Below, piece after piece: positions 23,539 through 32,240 of a stretch of DNA of 42,416 nt. Source of the stretch: JBEKYD01 sp052325345 (lineage in GTDB: Bacteria; Acidobacteriota; Terriglobia; Bryobacterales; Bryobacteraceae); assembly GCA_052325345.1 (NCBI GenBank), contig JBKQVG010000176.1:1-42416 (forward strand), given 5' to 3'. Under the pieces are notes generated by a model. The model was given only the letters and a program-made list of their open reading frames with translations. It was not told the origin of the DNA and did not search any database. A program made the translations under genes and the position numbers. The stretch's first letter is position 1; each line of letters starts with the position of its first letter.

Positions 23539-24368
23539 TTAGCGTCTCTCGTCTCCCGTGATCAGCCGCGCGCCGCGGTTGCGGGTGATGTAGCTATAGA
23601 CCCACTTGACGAAAATCAGCAGGCGGTTTTCGAACTCCACAATATGCATCAGGTGGACGAAAACCCACAGGAACCACGCCGCGAAAGCGGCCACGTGGAC
23701 GAAACCGAAATCGGCCACGGCTCGGTTGCGGCCGACCGTTGGCAGGTTGCCTTTATTGAAGTAGTGGAACGGCGCCACGCCGCGGCCGCGTAGCTTCCGG
23801 CGGATCAGGTTGGCCACGTAGCGGCCCTGCTCGATGGCCACCGGCGCCACGCCCGGCAACAGCTTGCCGCCCTGGGTGAAGCTGGCTAGGTCGCCGATTA
23901 CGTGGATCTCGGGATGGCCGGGCAGGCTCAGGTCCGGTTCCACCACCACCCGCCCGGCACGGTCCACCCGCGGATTTCGGTGGCATCCTCCACGGTTTTC
24001 AAACCCGGCGCCAGCGGAAGCCATTCGTCATGGCCGAAATAATAGTGAGTGACGCCGGTGGCTACGATCAGGTCGTGGTACGGAACGGCGCCGTCCTTGA
24101 GGATCACGCGCCGGCCGGCGACATCGAAATCCACCACCTCAGCCAGCAGCACTTCGGTGTTGCGGTGGCGGTTGAGCACGGCGCGCAACGGCGAGGCGAT
24201 TTCACCGGGAGAAAGCCCGCCCGTGGCCACCTGATACACCAAAGGCTAGAACAAGTGGAAATTCCGCCGGTCCACCAGCGTGAGTTCCACCGGCGCTTTG
24301 CCCAGCGCCTTGGCCGTGTACAGGCCGCCAAAGCCTCCGCCCACGATCACTACGCGATGTGCACTCAC
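23539..24368 (-). pseudogene. ndh: type II NADH dehydrogenase (NDH-2), internally deleted
   Basis: The N-terminus from GTG 24368 is a good FAD-binding start: HRVVIVGGGFGGLYTAKALG, then VDRRNFHLF, a TAG where Gln is expected (24243-24245), and PLVYQVATGGLSPGEIASPL. It continues through HDLIVATGVTHYYFGHDEW to KTVEDATEI, then jumps with a frame change to RVDRAGRVVVEPDLSLPGH, HVIGDLASF and a normal C-terminal membrane-binding part (FHYFNKGNLPTVGRNRAVAD...RGARLITG). The NAD-binding domain of about 170 residues is gone. So there is one nonsense codon, one large deletion and one frame change: dead. NDH-2 would pass electrons from NADH to quinone. Confidence 0.88.
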
Positions 24369-24494
24369 CTGACGTTTGGATGCGGCGGGCCATTCGCTGG
24401 ATCCATTCCGTCGAGCGCGGCGCGCAGTTCGATGCCCAATGGGCAAGCGTCAAAAAAGGGGCGGCCGGAAAGTAGCGCGGACCGCCCTTTCGGT

Positions 24495-24518
24495 CGAGAT
24501 TGGGAACTCCCGATCTCG
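24495..24518. other. 24-base inverted repeat after the BON gene
   Basis: CGAGATTGGGAACTCCCGATCTCG is almost perfectly self-complementary (one mismatched pair) and lies 70 bases beyond the BON-protein stop. There is no T-run, so it is not a clear intrinsic terminator. The rest of 24369-24587 shows no gene. Confidence 0.35.
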
Positions 24519-24587
24519 CGAAATTCGGGTGAAGCAACGCCTGGGAACTGCGTAGCGAGGTCGGCAGTTCCGGGATTGAGCCGCTCC

Positions 24588-25136
24588 TCAGCTCTTGCTG
24601 GCGGGGTGCTCCACTGCCAGGTTATTCACTACCGTGCCAAAGCTCAGTGTCTGCGACGCCCGCATTCCGGCGATCTGCTTTTCCATGTCGGTGTTCACTA
24701 CGCCCGCCAACGTCACGCGGCCATTGTCCACGATGATATGGATCGGCGACCATGCCATTCCGGCGTAACGGGAGAGCACCGGGTCCCGAAAAATAGCGTT
24801 GGCCACCTGCATCCGCAGGCGATCGTCGAAGTCCGACAGCGGCAGCACCTTGATGTTATCGGCGAAGCTGACGATACCTGGAACTCTCTTCACCAGGCGC
24901 TCGATGTCCCGTCTCTTGTAAGGCTGAGTCACGGCGCCGCCCAGTTCTACCTGGCCATTGGCAACCGTGAAATCGATTTCATCCCACAGCGTGTAATAAG
25001 GGTAGCCGGCAATTTCATGGCGAACGCTGCGCGCGATCGACGCATCGTCGGCCGCCCTCGCCACGCCCCCCGGCAGGGATACGCCCACGAACAGCATTCC
25101 CGCCGCCAACATGCGGCCTACGATTCCTAACTTCAT
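24588..25136 (-). CDS. exported protein with two BON domains
   Basis: 182 residues. A signal peptide (RMLAAGMLFVGVSLPGGVARA) is followed by two BON domains, about residues 30-100 (DEIDFTVANGQVELGGAVTQ; IERLVKRVPGIVSFADNIKV) and 105-178 (LRMQVANAIFRDPVLSRY; HIIVDNGRVTLAGVVN). BON domains bind phospholipid surfaces in periplasmic proteins such as OsmY. Followed on the same strand by the dead NDH-2, which may once have been in the same transcript. Confidence 0.87.
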   Translation of the reverse strand: MKLGIVGRMLAAGMLFVGVSLPGGVARAADDASIARSVRHEIAGYPYYTLWDEIDFTVANGQVELGGAVTQPYKRRDIERLVKRVPGIVSFADNIKVLPLSDFDDRLRMQVANAIFRDPVLSRYAGMAWSPIHIIVDNGRVTLAGVVNTDMEKQIAGMRASQTLSFGTVVNNLAVEHPASKS

Positions 25137-25297
25137 GACTTTTCCTCTCCTACAATCTTAGAGAGCCGTCGCGCCGGCCAGGTTTCATCGGCCGACAATG
25201 CAGCTCTCAACGCCGGTTTCATCCGGGCACTTGCCATGAATACCGGCGTCCATGTACAGTAGTCATGCCCGCCGGTTCTGTCACCCGTTTTTTCAGC

Positions 25298-25327
25298 TTG
25301 ACACGAAGCGAATAAAAAGCGAATATA
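25298..25327 (+). promoter_or_regulatory. possible sigma70-type promoter of the DinB gene
   Basis: TTGACA at 25298-25303 and AATATA at 25322-25327 with an 18-base spacer. A transcript from here would begin within or just before the AAGGAGG at 25331-25337, leaving a very short leader, which weakens the call. Confidence 0.3.
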
Positions 25328-25348
25328 GCGAAGGAGGTTCACCCTAAC

Positions 25349-25849
25349 ATGCCGATGTCCGAAGGTCTCTTGAAAGAGTTCGACAACGAAAGCAAAACCA
25401 CCCGGCGCGTGCTGGAGCGCGTCCCCACCGATAAATTCGAATGGGCGCCGCATCCACGCTCCATGACCATGGGCAAGCTCGCTAACCACATCGCCGAAAT
25501 GACGGCTTGGGTGCCGGACGCGCTGGGGAAGGACTTTTTCGACATGGCCGCGCAAGGAACACCGGAGCCGGCCCCCGCCACGACGGAAGAATTGCTGGCG
25601 TCGTTCGACAGGAAAGCGGTCGCCGCCCGGGCCGCGATCGCCGCCGCGCCCGATGAAATCATGATGAAACCCTGGTCGCTGAAAAGGGGCGAACAGGTGT
25701 TCTTTACCTTGCCCAAAGCGGCCGTGTTGCGGACCTTCGTGTTCAACCATGTCGTACACCACCGCGGCCAGCTCACCGTGTACCTGCGCCTGAACGAAAT
25801 ACCCGTGCCCTCGATTTACGGCCCCTCCGCCGACGAACAAACCTTCTGA
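25349..25849 (+). CDS. DinB-family metal-binding protein
   Basis: 166-residue four-helix bundle of the DinB/YfiT superfamily. Putative metal ligands are His47 (KLANHIAEM), His134 and His138 (NHVVHHRGQL), the usual triad. Members include thiol-dependent S-transferases; the actual reaction here is unknown. AAGGAGG about 11 bases upstream of ATG 25349 supports the start. A single gene with its own possible promoter. Confidence 0.87.
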   Translation: MPMSEGLLKEFDNESKTTRRVLERVPTDKFEWAPHPRSMTMGKLANHIAEMTAWVPDALGKDFFDMAAQGTPEPAPATTEELLASFDRKAVAARAAIAAAPDEIMMKPWSLKRGEQVFFTLPKAAVLRTFVFNHVVHHRGQLTVYLRLNEIPVPSIYGPSADEQTF

Positions 25850-25930
25850 CGGTTCGCCTGCCCGTGCGATTTGCGCGCCGCCGGTTCCATCCGCGGCGCG
25901 CCTCCCACCCCTATACTGGGAAGTAGAGAC

Positions 25931-26794
25931 ATGCGGGCGAGTTCGGTGGTTGCCATGGCGCTGGGAGCGGGAATGATCGTTTGTACGGTCTTCGCGCAAA
26001 GGCCTTTTCGCGAGTACCCGGCGTGGGAGTACAACAACTTTCCCCTGGCCAAAGATTACAACGTGCCCGCCGAATGGACCTTTGCACGCCTGATGTATCC
26101 CACCTGGCACGGCTATATCGATTGGCAATCGGAAGCCAAGCGGGGCTTCGACTGGCACCAGGGCAACACCAACTGGACCATCGACTACCCGCGCTCGGAC
26201 CGCCATCTGGCGCTGGCCATCCGCCGCCTCACGCGCATCGACGCCCGCTCCGCCGAGCAGCCCATCAACCTGGAAGAAGACGACGACGTATTCAACTACC
26301 CATGGCTTTATGCCGTGGAAGTGGGCCACTGGGAACTGACCGACCAGCAAATCGCCAAGTTCCGCGAGTTTCTGGCGCGCGGGGGCTTCTTCATGTGCGA
26401 CGATTTCCACGGCACGGTGGAGTGGAACGTGTTTCGCCACAGCATGGACAAAGTGCTGCCCGGCCGCCCGATCGTCGACATCCCCGATAACGACCCCATT
26501 TTCCACACCGTCTTCGACCTCGAGCACCGCTACCAGGTGCCCGGCATGCAGTACACCCAGACCGGCAGCATCTGCGAAAAGTGCCCGACTTTTCCGCAAT
26601 GGGGCTCGGGCGGCGACACCCCTCGCTGGCGCGGCATCTTCGACGACCAGGGGCGGCTGAACGTGGTCATCTGTCACAACATGGATCTGGGCGACTCCTG
26701 GGAAAACGCCGACGAACCGACCTACCCCACGCGTTTCTCCGACCTCGGCATTCGCATCGGAGTCAACTACCTGATCTACGCTTTCACCCATTAG
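25931..26794 (+). CDS. exported DUF4159 protein
   Basis: 287 residues from ATG 25931, which gives a signal peptide (MRASSVVAMALGAGMIVCTV, cut after FAQ). The body fits DUF4159: FARLMYPTWHGYIDWQSEA, NWTIDYPRSDRHLALAIRRL, DDDVFNYPWLYAVEVGHW, FREFLARGGFFMCDDFHG and a C-terminal GIRIGVNYLIYAFTH. DUF4159 proteins resemble a Rossmann-like glutamine-amidotransferase fold and often occur with MoxR/DUF58 genes, which are absent here. The frame is open upstream to 25871, but that adds an unlikely N-terminus ahead of the signal. Function unknown. Confidence 0.83.
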   Translation: MRASSVVAMALGAGMIVCTVFAQRPFREYPAWEYNNFPLAKDYNVPAEWTFARLMYPTWHGYIDWQSEAKRGFDWHQGNTNWTIDYPRSDRHLALAIRRLTRIDARSAEQPINLEEDDDVFNYPWLYAVEVGHWELTDQQIAKFREFLARGGFFMCDDFHGTVEWNVFRHSMDKVLPGRPIVDIPDNDPIFHTVFDLEHRYQVPGMQYTQTGSICEKCPTFPQWGSGGDTPRWRGIFDDQGRLNVVICHNMDLGDSWENADEPTYPTRFSDLGIRIGVNYLIYAFTH

Positions 26795-26849
26795 AAGCAA
26801 GAAGACGGAAGACGGAAGTTGGAAGAAAACCGGAGCGACCCCGCATACA

Positions 26850-27893
26850 ATGCTCAATATGGAATATAGACAGCTTGGCTATTCGGGCTTGAAGGTTTCC
26901 ACCCTGAGTTTCGGCGCCGGCACTTTCGGCGGCCAGGGCGATTTCTTCCGCGCGTGGGGCCAGACCGACGTGGAGGAAGCGACAAGAATTGTCGACATCT
27001 GCCTGGATGCCGGTATCAATCTCTTCGACACCGCCGACATTTATTCCAATGGGGTCTCGGAAGAGATTCTGGGAAAGGCAATTTCCGGCAAACGTCAGCG
27101 GCTCTTGATTTCCACCAAAGCCACCTTCCGCTTTGGCGACGGACCGAACGACGTCGGCTCTTCGCGCCATCACTTGGCGACTTCCATCGACGACAGCCTG
27201 CGCCGCCTGGGCACCGACTACGTGGATATCTATCACATGCACGGCTTCGACGCCACCACGCCGGTGGAGGAAACCCTCTACACCCTGGACGGCCTGGTCA
27301 GGAGCGGCAAGGTGCGCTATATCGCGTGCTCGAATTTTTCCGGCTGGCACCTTATGAAATCGTTGGCCGTCTCGGACCGGTATGGCTGGGCGCGGTATGT
27401 GGGTCACCAGGTTTACTATTCCTTGATCGGCCGCGACTACGAATGGGAGCTGATGCCGCTGGGCCTCGACCAGAAAGTCGGCGCCCTGGTCTGGAGCCCG
27501 CTTGGTTGGGGCCGGCTCACCGGAAAGATTCGCCGCGGCCAGCCGCTGCCTGCCGTGAGCCGGTTGCCCAAAACCGCGCCGATCGGACCGCCTACGGACG
27601 ACGAGCACCTGTACAAAGTAGTCGATGCGATCGACGCGGTAGCGAATGAAACCGGCAAGAGCGTGCCCCAGATTGCCTTGAACTGGCTGCTGCAACGGCC
27701 CACGGTAGCCACCGTGATCGTGGGTGCGCGCAACCAGGAGCAGCTCCGCCAGAACCTGGGCGCGGCCGGCTGGAACCTGGGCGCGGAACAGGTCGCCCGC
27801 CTGGACGGCGCCAGCAGGCTCACGCGTCCATACCCTTATTGGCACCAGGCACAATTCGTGGAGCGGAACCCGCCACCCGTTTCCGAAACATAG
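26850..27893 (+). CDS. aldo/keto reductase
   Basis: 347 residues, NADPH-dependent oxidoreductase with a TIM barrel. The catalytic tetrad is visible: Asp and Tyr in FDTADIYSNG, Lys in LLISTKATF, His in DIYHMHGFD. YRQLGYSGLKVSTLSFGAG is the typical N-terminus and TVATVIVGARNQEQLRQN the cofactor-phosphate site. The start may be the first Met or Met at 26859 (MEYRQLG). The substrate cannot be inferred. Monocistronic as far as seen. Confidence 0.92.
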   Translation: MLNMEYRQLGYSGLKVSTLSFGAGTFGGQGDFFRAWGQTDVEEATRIVDICLDAGINLFDTADIYSNGVSEEILGKAISGKRQRLLISTKATFRFGDGPNDVGSSRHHLATSIDDSLRRLGTDYVDIYHMHGFDATTPVEETLYTLDGLVRSGKVRYIACSNFSGWHLMKSLAVSDRYGWARYVGHQVYYSLIGRDYEWELMPLGLDQKVGALVWSPLGWGRLTGKIRRGQPLPAVSRLPKTAPIGPPTDDEHLYKVVDAIDAVANETGKSVPQIALNWLLQRPTVATVIVGARNQEQLRQNLGAAGWNLGAEQVARLDGASRLTRPYPYWHQAQFVERNPPPVSET

Positions 27894-28007
27894 GCGCGAC
27901 GCGAAGCCGGCGGCCCCCACGCCGCGCCGCTCCTCCACAATTCCCGGAACTTATTGCTTCCTTCCTCGTCTTACCTTTCCAGTACGGCTCACCGGGAGGA
28001 ACCGCTC

Positions 28008-30476
28008 ATGACGTCTTTCAACGGCTTGCGGCAGGTGTTTCGCAGGTTGCGGCGCGCACCCATGTTCACGGCTGTGACGTTGCTGACGCTGGGCGCGGGG
28101 GTGGGCGCCAACACGGCGATTTTCAGCGTTCTGGAAGGCGTGCTGCTGAAACCGCTGCCGTATCCGCAGGCCGATCGGCTGGTAGGAGTGTGGCACACCG
28201 CGCCGGGCGTCGGCGTCGCCGAACTGCAGATGGCGGCCTCCAACTATTTCATCTATCGCGAACAGAGCCGCGTTTTTGAAGATATCGGCCTATATACCGG
28301 CGATTCGGTGAGCCTCTCCGGCCAGGCCGAACCGGAACAGGTGCGCGCGCTGGTGGTGACCGACGGGGTGCTTCCAATACTGGGAGTGCAGGCTTTCATC
28401 GGCCGCCGATTCAGCCGGCAGGACGATTCGTCGGGCAGCCCGGAAACTGTCATGCTCGGCTACGGCTACTGGCGGCGCAAGTTCGGCGGTGACCGATCGA
28501 TGGTTGGCCGCACGCTGCGGATCGACGGAAGGCCGCACGAAGTGATCGGCGTGCTGCCGGCCAGCTTCCACTTCATGGGCCATGAAGATCCGCCGCTGCT
28601 GCTGCCTTTCCAGTTCGACCGCAGCGAAGCGCACCTGGGCGGATTCAGCTACCAATCCCTGGCGCGGCTCCGGCCGGGCGCCACACTGGCGCAGGCCAGC
28701 GCCGACGTCGCCCGCATGCTTCCCATTGTGAACCGCAGTTTCCCCGTGCCCAAAGGCTTCAGCCTGAAACTGTTCGAACTGGCGCGCATCGCGCCCAACC
28801 TGCGGCCGCTGCGGCAGGACGTGGTGGGCGATGTGGGCAACAGCTTGTGGGTGGTGATGGGGACGCTGAGCATGGTGCTGCTGATCGCCTGCGCCAACGT
28901 GGCCAACCTGCTGCTGGTTCGGGCCGAGGGCCGCCAGCAGGAGCTGGCCATTCGCGCCGCGTTGGGCGCGGGTTGGCGCCGCATCGCCGGCGAACTGTGG
29001 CTGGAGAGCCTGACGCTGGGGATGGCCGGCGGCGCTCTGGGGCTGGGGCTGGCGTATCTCGGCATTCGGGCTTTCGTGGCGTCGGCGCCGCTTGGTTTGC
29101 CGCGCATGAATGAGATCGGGATCGACGTGCCGGTGTTTCTCTTCGCGTTGCTGATCTCGCTGGCAGCCGGGCTGCTGCTCGGCGCTATTCCGGTTTTCAA
29201 GTACGCAGGTGTGCGGCTGGGAGCCGGCCTGCGCGAGGGCGGCCGCACGCTCGGGCAGAGCCGGGAGCGGCATCGCGCCCGCGGCGTGCTGGTGGTGGTG
29301 CAGGTGGCGCTGGCGCTGGTGCTGCTGGTGAGCTCCGGCCTCATGCTGCGCACCTTTCACGCCCTGAACCAGGTGCAGCCCGGCTTTGCCAGGCCCGCCG
29401 AAGTTCAGACCTTGCACCTGGTGGTCACCGAAGCCGACGTGCCGGAGGCGGAACGAGTTGTTCGCCTTCAGGAGGCCATTGTGCACCAGATCGAGGCTAT
29501 TCCCGGCGTCTCTTCGGTGGCGCTTTCGACAACCATCCCCATGGATGGCGACGGCAGCTTCGATCCCATTGTTGCCGAAGACCGCCGTTACGCGGAAGGA
29601 CAGCTTGCGCCGGTTCGCCGCTTCAAGTTCGTGTCGCCGGGATTCTTCCAGACTCTGGGGACGCCGATCGTCGCCGGCCGCGATTTCACCTGGACCGACC
29701 TCTACCAGAGCATGCCGGTAACCATCGTGTCCGAGAGCCTGGCCCGCGAATACTGGCACGACGCCCGCGGCGCGCTGGGCAAGCGCATTCGGGTTGGGAA
29801 CAACGAAGAATGGCGCCAGATCGTGGGTGTGGCTGGCGACCAGCGCGACGACGGCGTGAACAAGCCCGCCCCAACCTCGGTCTACTGGCCCATGATGATG
29901 CGCCATTTCTACAGCGACGAAACGTTTGTACGGCGCAGCATGGCCTTCGCCATCCGCAGCAGCCGCGCCGGATCGGAGAGTTTCCTGAAGGAAGTGCGGC
30001 AGCGGATCTGGTCGCTCGATCCCAATCTGCCGCTGGCCAGCGTCCGCACGCTGGACGATCTTTACCGCAAATCCATGGCGCGTACGGCATTCGTGCTGGT
30101 GATGCTGGCAGCCGCCGGCGGCATGGCCCTGCTGCTGGGCCTGATCGGCATTTATGGCGTCATCGCCTACTCGGTGTCGCAGCGGACGCGCGAAATCGGC
30201 ATCCGAGTGGCGCTGGGCGCGCGGCAACAGGAAGTCACCGCAATGTTTGTGCGCCAGGGCGTCGTCCTTGCCGGCATCGGCATCGCCTGCGGCCTAGGCG
30301 CGGCCGCCGCCCTCATGCGCGTGCTCGCGCCCTTGCTGTTCGAGGTCCGGCCCGTCGACCCGCTCACCTACGCCGCCGTCTCCGTGGGCCTCATCGCGAC
30401 CGCCTGCGCCGCCAGCTATCTCCCCTCCCGCCGTGCCTCGGCCATCGATCCGTCACAAGCCCTGCGGGCGGAATAG
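28008..30476 (+). CDS. large ABC-type permease, MacB/FtsX-like (ADOP type)
   Basis: 822 residues from ATG 28008, preceded by GGGAGGAA about 7 bases upstream; the in-frame extension to 27954 is not needed. Two FtsX-like halves are present, each with periplasmic MacB-type and membrane parts: FTAVTLLTLGAGVGANTAIF near residue 20, VVMGTLSMVLLIACANVANL near 285, LVVVQVALALVLLVSSGLML near 430, and FVLVMLAAAGGMALLLGLIG with QRTREIGIRVALGARQQEV near 690-740. This arrangement is greatly expanded in acidobacteria and usually lacks an adjacent ATPase, as here. Likely efflux or signalling of an unknown substrate. Confidence 0.9.
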   Translation: MTSFNGLRQVFRRLRRAPMFTAVTLLTLGAGVGANTAIFSVLEGVLLKPLPYPQADRLVGVWHTAPGVGVAELQMAASNYFIYREQSRVFEDIGLYTGDSVSLSGQAEPEQVRALVVTDGVLPILGVQAFIGRRFSRQDDSSGSPETVMLGYGYWRRKFGGDRSMVGRTLRIDGRPHEVIGVLPASFHFMGHEDPPLLLPFQFDRSEAHLGGFSYQSLARLRPGATLAQASADVARMLPIVNRSFPVPKGFSLKLFELARIAPNLRPLRQDVVGDVGNSLWVVMGTLSMVLLIACANVANLLLVRAEGRQQELAIRAALGAGWRRIAGELWLESLTLGMAGGALGLGLAYLGIRAFVASAPLGLPRMNEIGIDVPVFLFALLISLAAGLLLGAIPVFKYAGVRLGAGLREGGRTLGQSRERHRARGVLVVVQVALALVLLVSSGLMLRTFHALNQVQPGFARPAEVQTLHLVVTEADVPEAERVVRLQEAIVHQIEAIPGVSSVALSTTIPMDGDGSFDPIVAEDRRYAEGQLAPVRRFKFVSPGFFQTLGTPIVAGRDFTWTDLYQSMPVTIVSESLAREYWHDARGALGKRIRVGNNEEWRQIVGVAGDQRDDGVNKPAPTSVYWPMMMRHFYSDETFVRRSMAFAIRSSRAGSESFLKEVRQRIWSLDPNLPLASVRTLDDLYRKSMARTAFVLVMLAAAGGMALLLGLIGIYGVIAYSVSQRTREIGIRVALGARQQEVTAMFVRQGVVLAGIGIACGLGAAAALMRVLAPLLFEVRPVDPLTYAAVSVGLIATACAASYLPSRRASAIDPSQALRAE

Positions 30477-30498
30477 GCAGTCGGTCATAATCGTCGAC

Positions 30499-30990
30499 AT
30501 GGAGTGTATCGAGGCTTTGAAGACGCGGCGGTCGGTTCGCGCCTACACGGGCGAACCCGTCTCGCGGGAGGTGATCGAGGATATCGTCGACTGCGGCCGC
30601 CTGGCCGCCACGGCGGTCAACATCCAGCCCTGGGAGTTCGTAATTGTGACGGACGCGCAGATGCTCCGCGCCATCGCCGCGGCCACGGACTACGGGAGTT
30701 TTATCGCGCAGGCCGCGGCGTGCGTGGCGGTTTTGTGCCAGAACACGAAGTACTACCTGGAGGACGGCTGCAACGCCAGCCAGAACATGCTCGTGGCTGC
30801 CCGGGCTCACGGCCTCGGCGCCTGCTGGGTGGCCGGGGACAAGAAGCCTTACGCGGAAGAGATCCGCAAGATGGTGGGCGCCCCGCAAACCCACAAGCTG
30901 GTCAGCCTGCTCGCCATCGGCCACCCGGCCGAGGAACCGGAGAAGGAGAAGCGGCCGCTTTCCGAAGTCCTTCACTGGGAAAAGTACTGA
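30499..30990 (+). CDS. nitroreductase-family flavoprotein
   Basis: 163 residues from ATG 30499. FMN-binding signs: RRSVRAYTGEPVSREVIEDI at the N-terminus, AATAVNIQPWEFVIVTD, ASQNMLVAARAHGLGACWV and VSLLAIGHPAEEPEKEKRPL. Shorter than NfsA/B (about 220), typical of the compact subgroup. Uses NAD(P)H to reduce an unknown nitro, quinone or similar substrate. Starts 22 bases after the permease stop, so co-transcription is possible but the roles are unrelated. Confidence 0.88.
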   Translation: MECIEALKTRRSVRAYTGEPVSREVIEDIVDCGRLAATAVNIQPWEFVIVTDAQMLRAIAAATDYGSFIAQAAACVAVLCQNTKYYLEDGCNASQNMLVAARAHGLGACWVAGDKKPYAEEIRKMVGAPQTHKLVSLLAIGHPAEEPEKEKRPLSEVLHWEKY

Positions 30991-31007
30991 CCGCCGGCGC
31001 AGCCTCC

Positions 31008-31073
31008 GGGGTTAACCGATCTGGGGATTTCACAGTTCAGGCGCGGATTTCTCCAAGATTGGTTAAGCACCCC
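31008..31073. repeat. short copy of the inverted-repeat element found at 11134-11297
   Basis: Left arm GGGTTAACCGATCTGGGG (31008-31025) pairs with right arm CCAAGATTGGTTAAGCACCC (from 31053), with a 3-base gap and two mismatches. The arms match the outer arms of the larger element (GGTGCTTAACC core). The inner arms are missing. It lies in the gap before amrS. Confidence 0.65.
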
Positions 31074-31135
31074 GTCCGCCTTTGGGCGACGCTGAATTCG
31101 AGACCGGGCGATAGAATGGAGATGGGACCGCGAGC

Positions 31136-32236
31136 ATGACGCTGGCCGAACAGCTTGCCGGGCACACCCGCGAAGGCGATCTGTACGAATCGCTGGAGGG
31201 GAACCGAATCCGTTGCTATGCCTGCGGCCACTGTTGCCCGATCCCTTCCGGGTTTGCCGGCGTTTGCAAAGTCAGGTTCAATCGCGGCGGCAAGTTGCTG
31301 GTTCCTTACGGATACGTCAACGCCCTCAATTGCGATCCGATTGAAAAGAAGCCTTTCTTCCACGCCCTGCCGGGATCGCGCGCCCTCAGTTTCGGCATGT
31401 TGGGCTGCGACCTGCATTGCGGCTACTGCCAGAACTGGGTGACCTCGCAGGCTCTGCGCGACTTCCGCTCCTCGCTCGATTTCGGTGAGATCGAACCGGC
31501 CGAGATTGTCAGGCTGGCTCTGCGGTGGAATGCGTCGTCGATCGTCAGCACTTACAATGAGCCGCTGATCACGAGCGAATGGGCGGTGGCCGTCTTCCGC
31601 GAAGCCCGCCACGCCGGCCTGGCCACCGGATACGTCTCCAACGGGAACGCGACTCCCCAGGTGCTGGAGTATCTGCGCCCCTGGGTCGATCTTTACAAAG
31701 TGGATCTCAAGAGTTTCGACGACGGCCGCTATCACGAGTTGGGCGGGCGCCTCGGGCCGATCCTGGATTCCATCGCACGAATCCACGACATGGGATTCTG
31801 GCTGGAAGTGGTCACGCTCGTCGTGCCTGGTTTTAACGATTCGCGGAGGGAACTGGAAGCGCTTGCGGGCTTCCTGTCCGGTATCTCTCCCGATATTCCA
31901 TGGCACGTCACCGCGTTCCATCCGAACTACAAGATGAACGGGCCGCGCAACACCACCGCGGCAATGCTGGAGCGTGCCGCCTCGATCGGGCGCGCGGCCG
32001 GACTGCGCTACGTTTACGCCGGGAACCTCCCGGGCGGCGTCGGAGAACTCGAAAACACGAACTGCCCGAATTGTGGAACCTTGCTGGTGGAGCGGCGAGG
32101 CTTCGAAGTCGTTCAAGACAGGCTTACCGTAGACGGCGCCTGCCCGCTTTGCCAATGGGCGATTCCGGGCTTTTGGCGGCCCGCCGCGCGGCGTGTTCGC
32201 GAAGACGGCGAAACGATCCATAAACGATGCGGTTGA
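31136..32236 (+). CDS. amrS: AmmeMemoRadiSam system radical SAM enzyme
   Basis: 366 residues. The radical SAM cluster motif CDLHCGYC (Cys91, 95, 98) lies in FGMLGCDLHCGYCQNW, preceded by an N-terminal Cys-rich part (RCYACGHCCPIPSGFAGVC). The C-terminus carries CPNCG ... CPLCQW, which may bind metal. IVSTYNEPLITSEWA and DLYKVDLKSFDDGRYHELG are typical of AmrS. The family belongs with Memo (B) and AMMECR1 (A) proteins in a set whose chemistry is not settled. The next gene starts 4 bases after the stop and encodes both partners. Confidence 0.92.
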   Translation: MTLAEQLAGHTREGDLYESLEGNRIRCYACGHCCPIPSGFAGVCKVRFNRGGKLLVPYGYVNALNCDPIEKKPFFHALPGSRALSFGMLGCDLHCGYCQNWVTSQALRDFRSSLDFGEIEPAEIVRLALRWNASSIVSTYNEPLITSEWAVAVFREARHAGLATGYVSNGNATPQVLEYLRPWVDLYKVDLKSFDDGRYHELGGRLGPILDSIARIHDMGFWLEVVTLVVPGFNDSRRELEALAGFLSGISPDIPWHVTAFHPNYKMNGPRNTTAAMLERAASIGRAAGLRYVYAGNLPGGVGELENTNCPNCGTLLVERRGFEVVQDRLTVDGACPLCQWAIPGFWRPAARRVREDGETIHKRCG

Positions 32237-32240
32237 TCAC

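Noticed and set aside
25133..26857. 574-codon minus-strand ORF
   Set aside because: Runs antisense through DinB and DUF4159, both of which have good starts and family motifs.
28290..30227. 645-codon minus-strand ORF opposite the large permease
   Set aside because: His/Gln/Arg-rich antisense shadow; the plus-strand permease is unmistakable.
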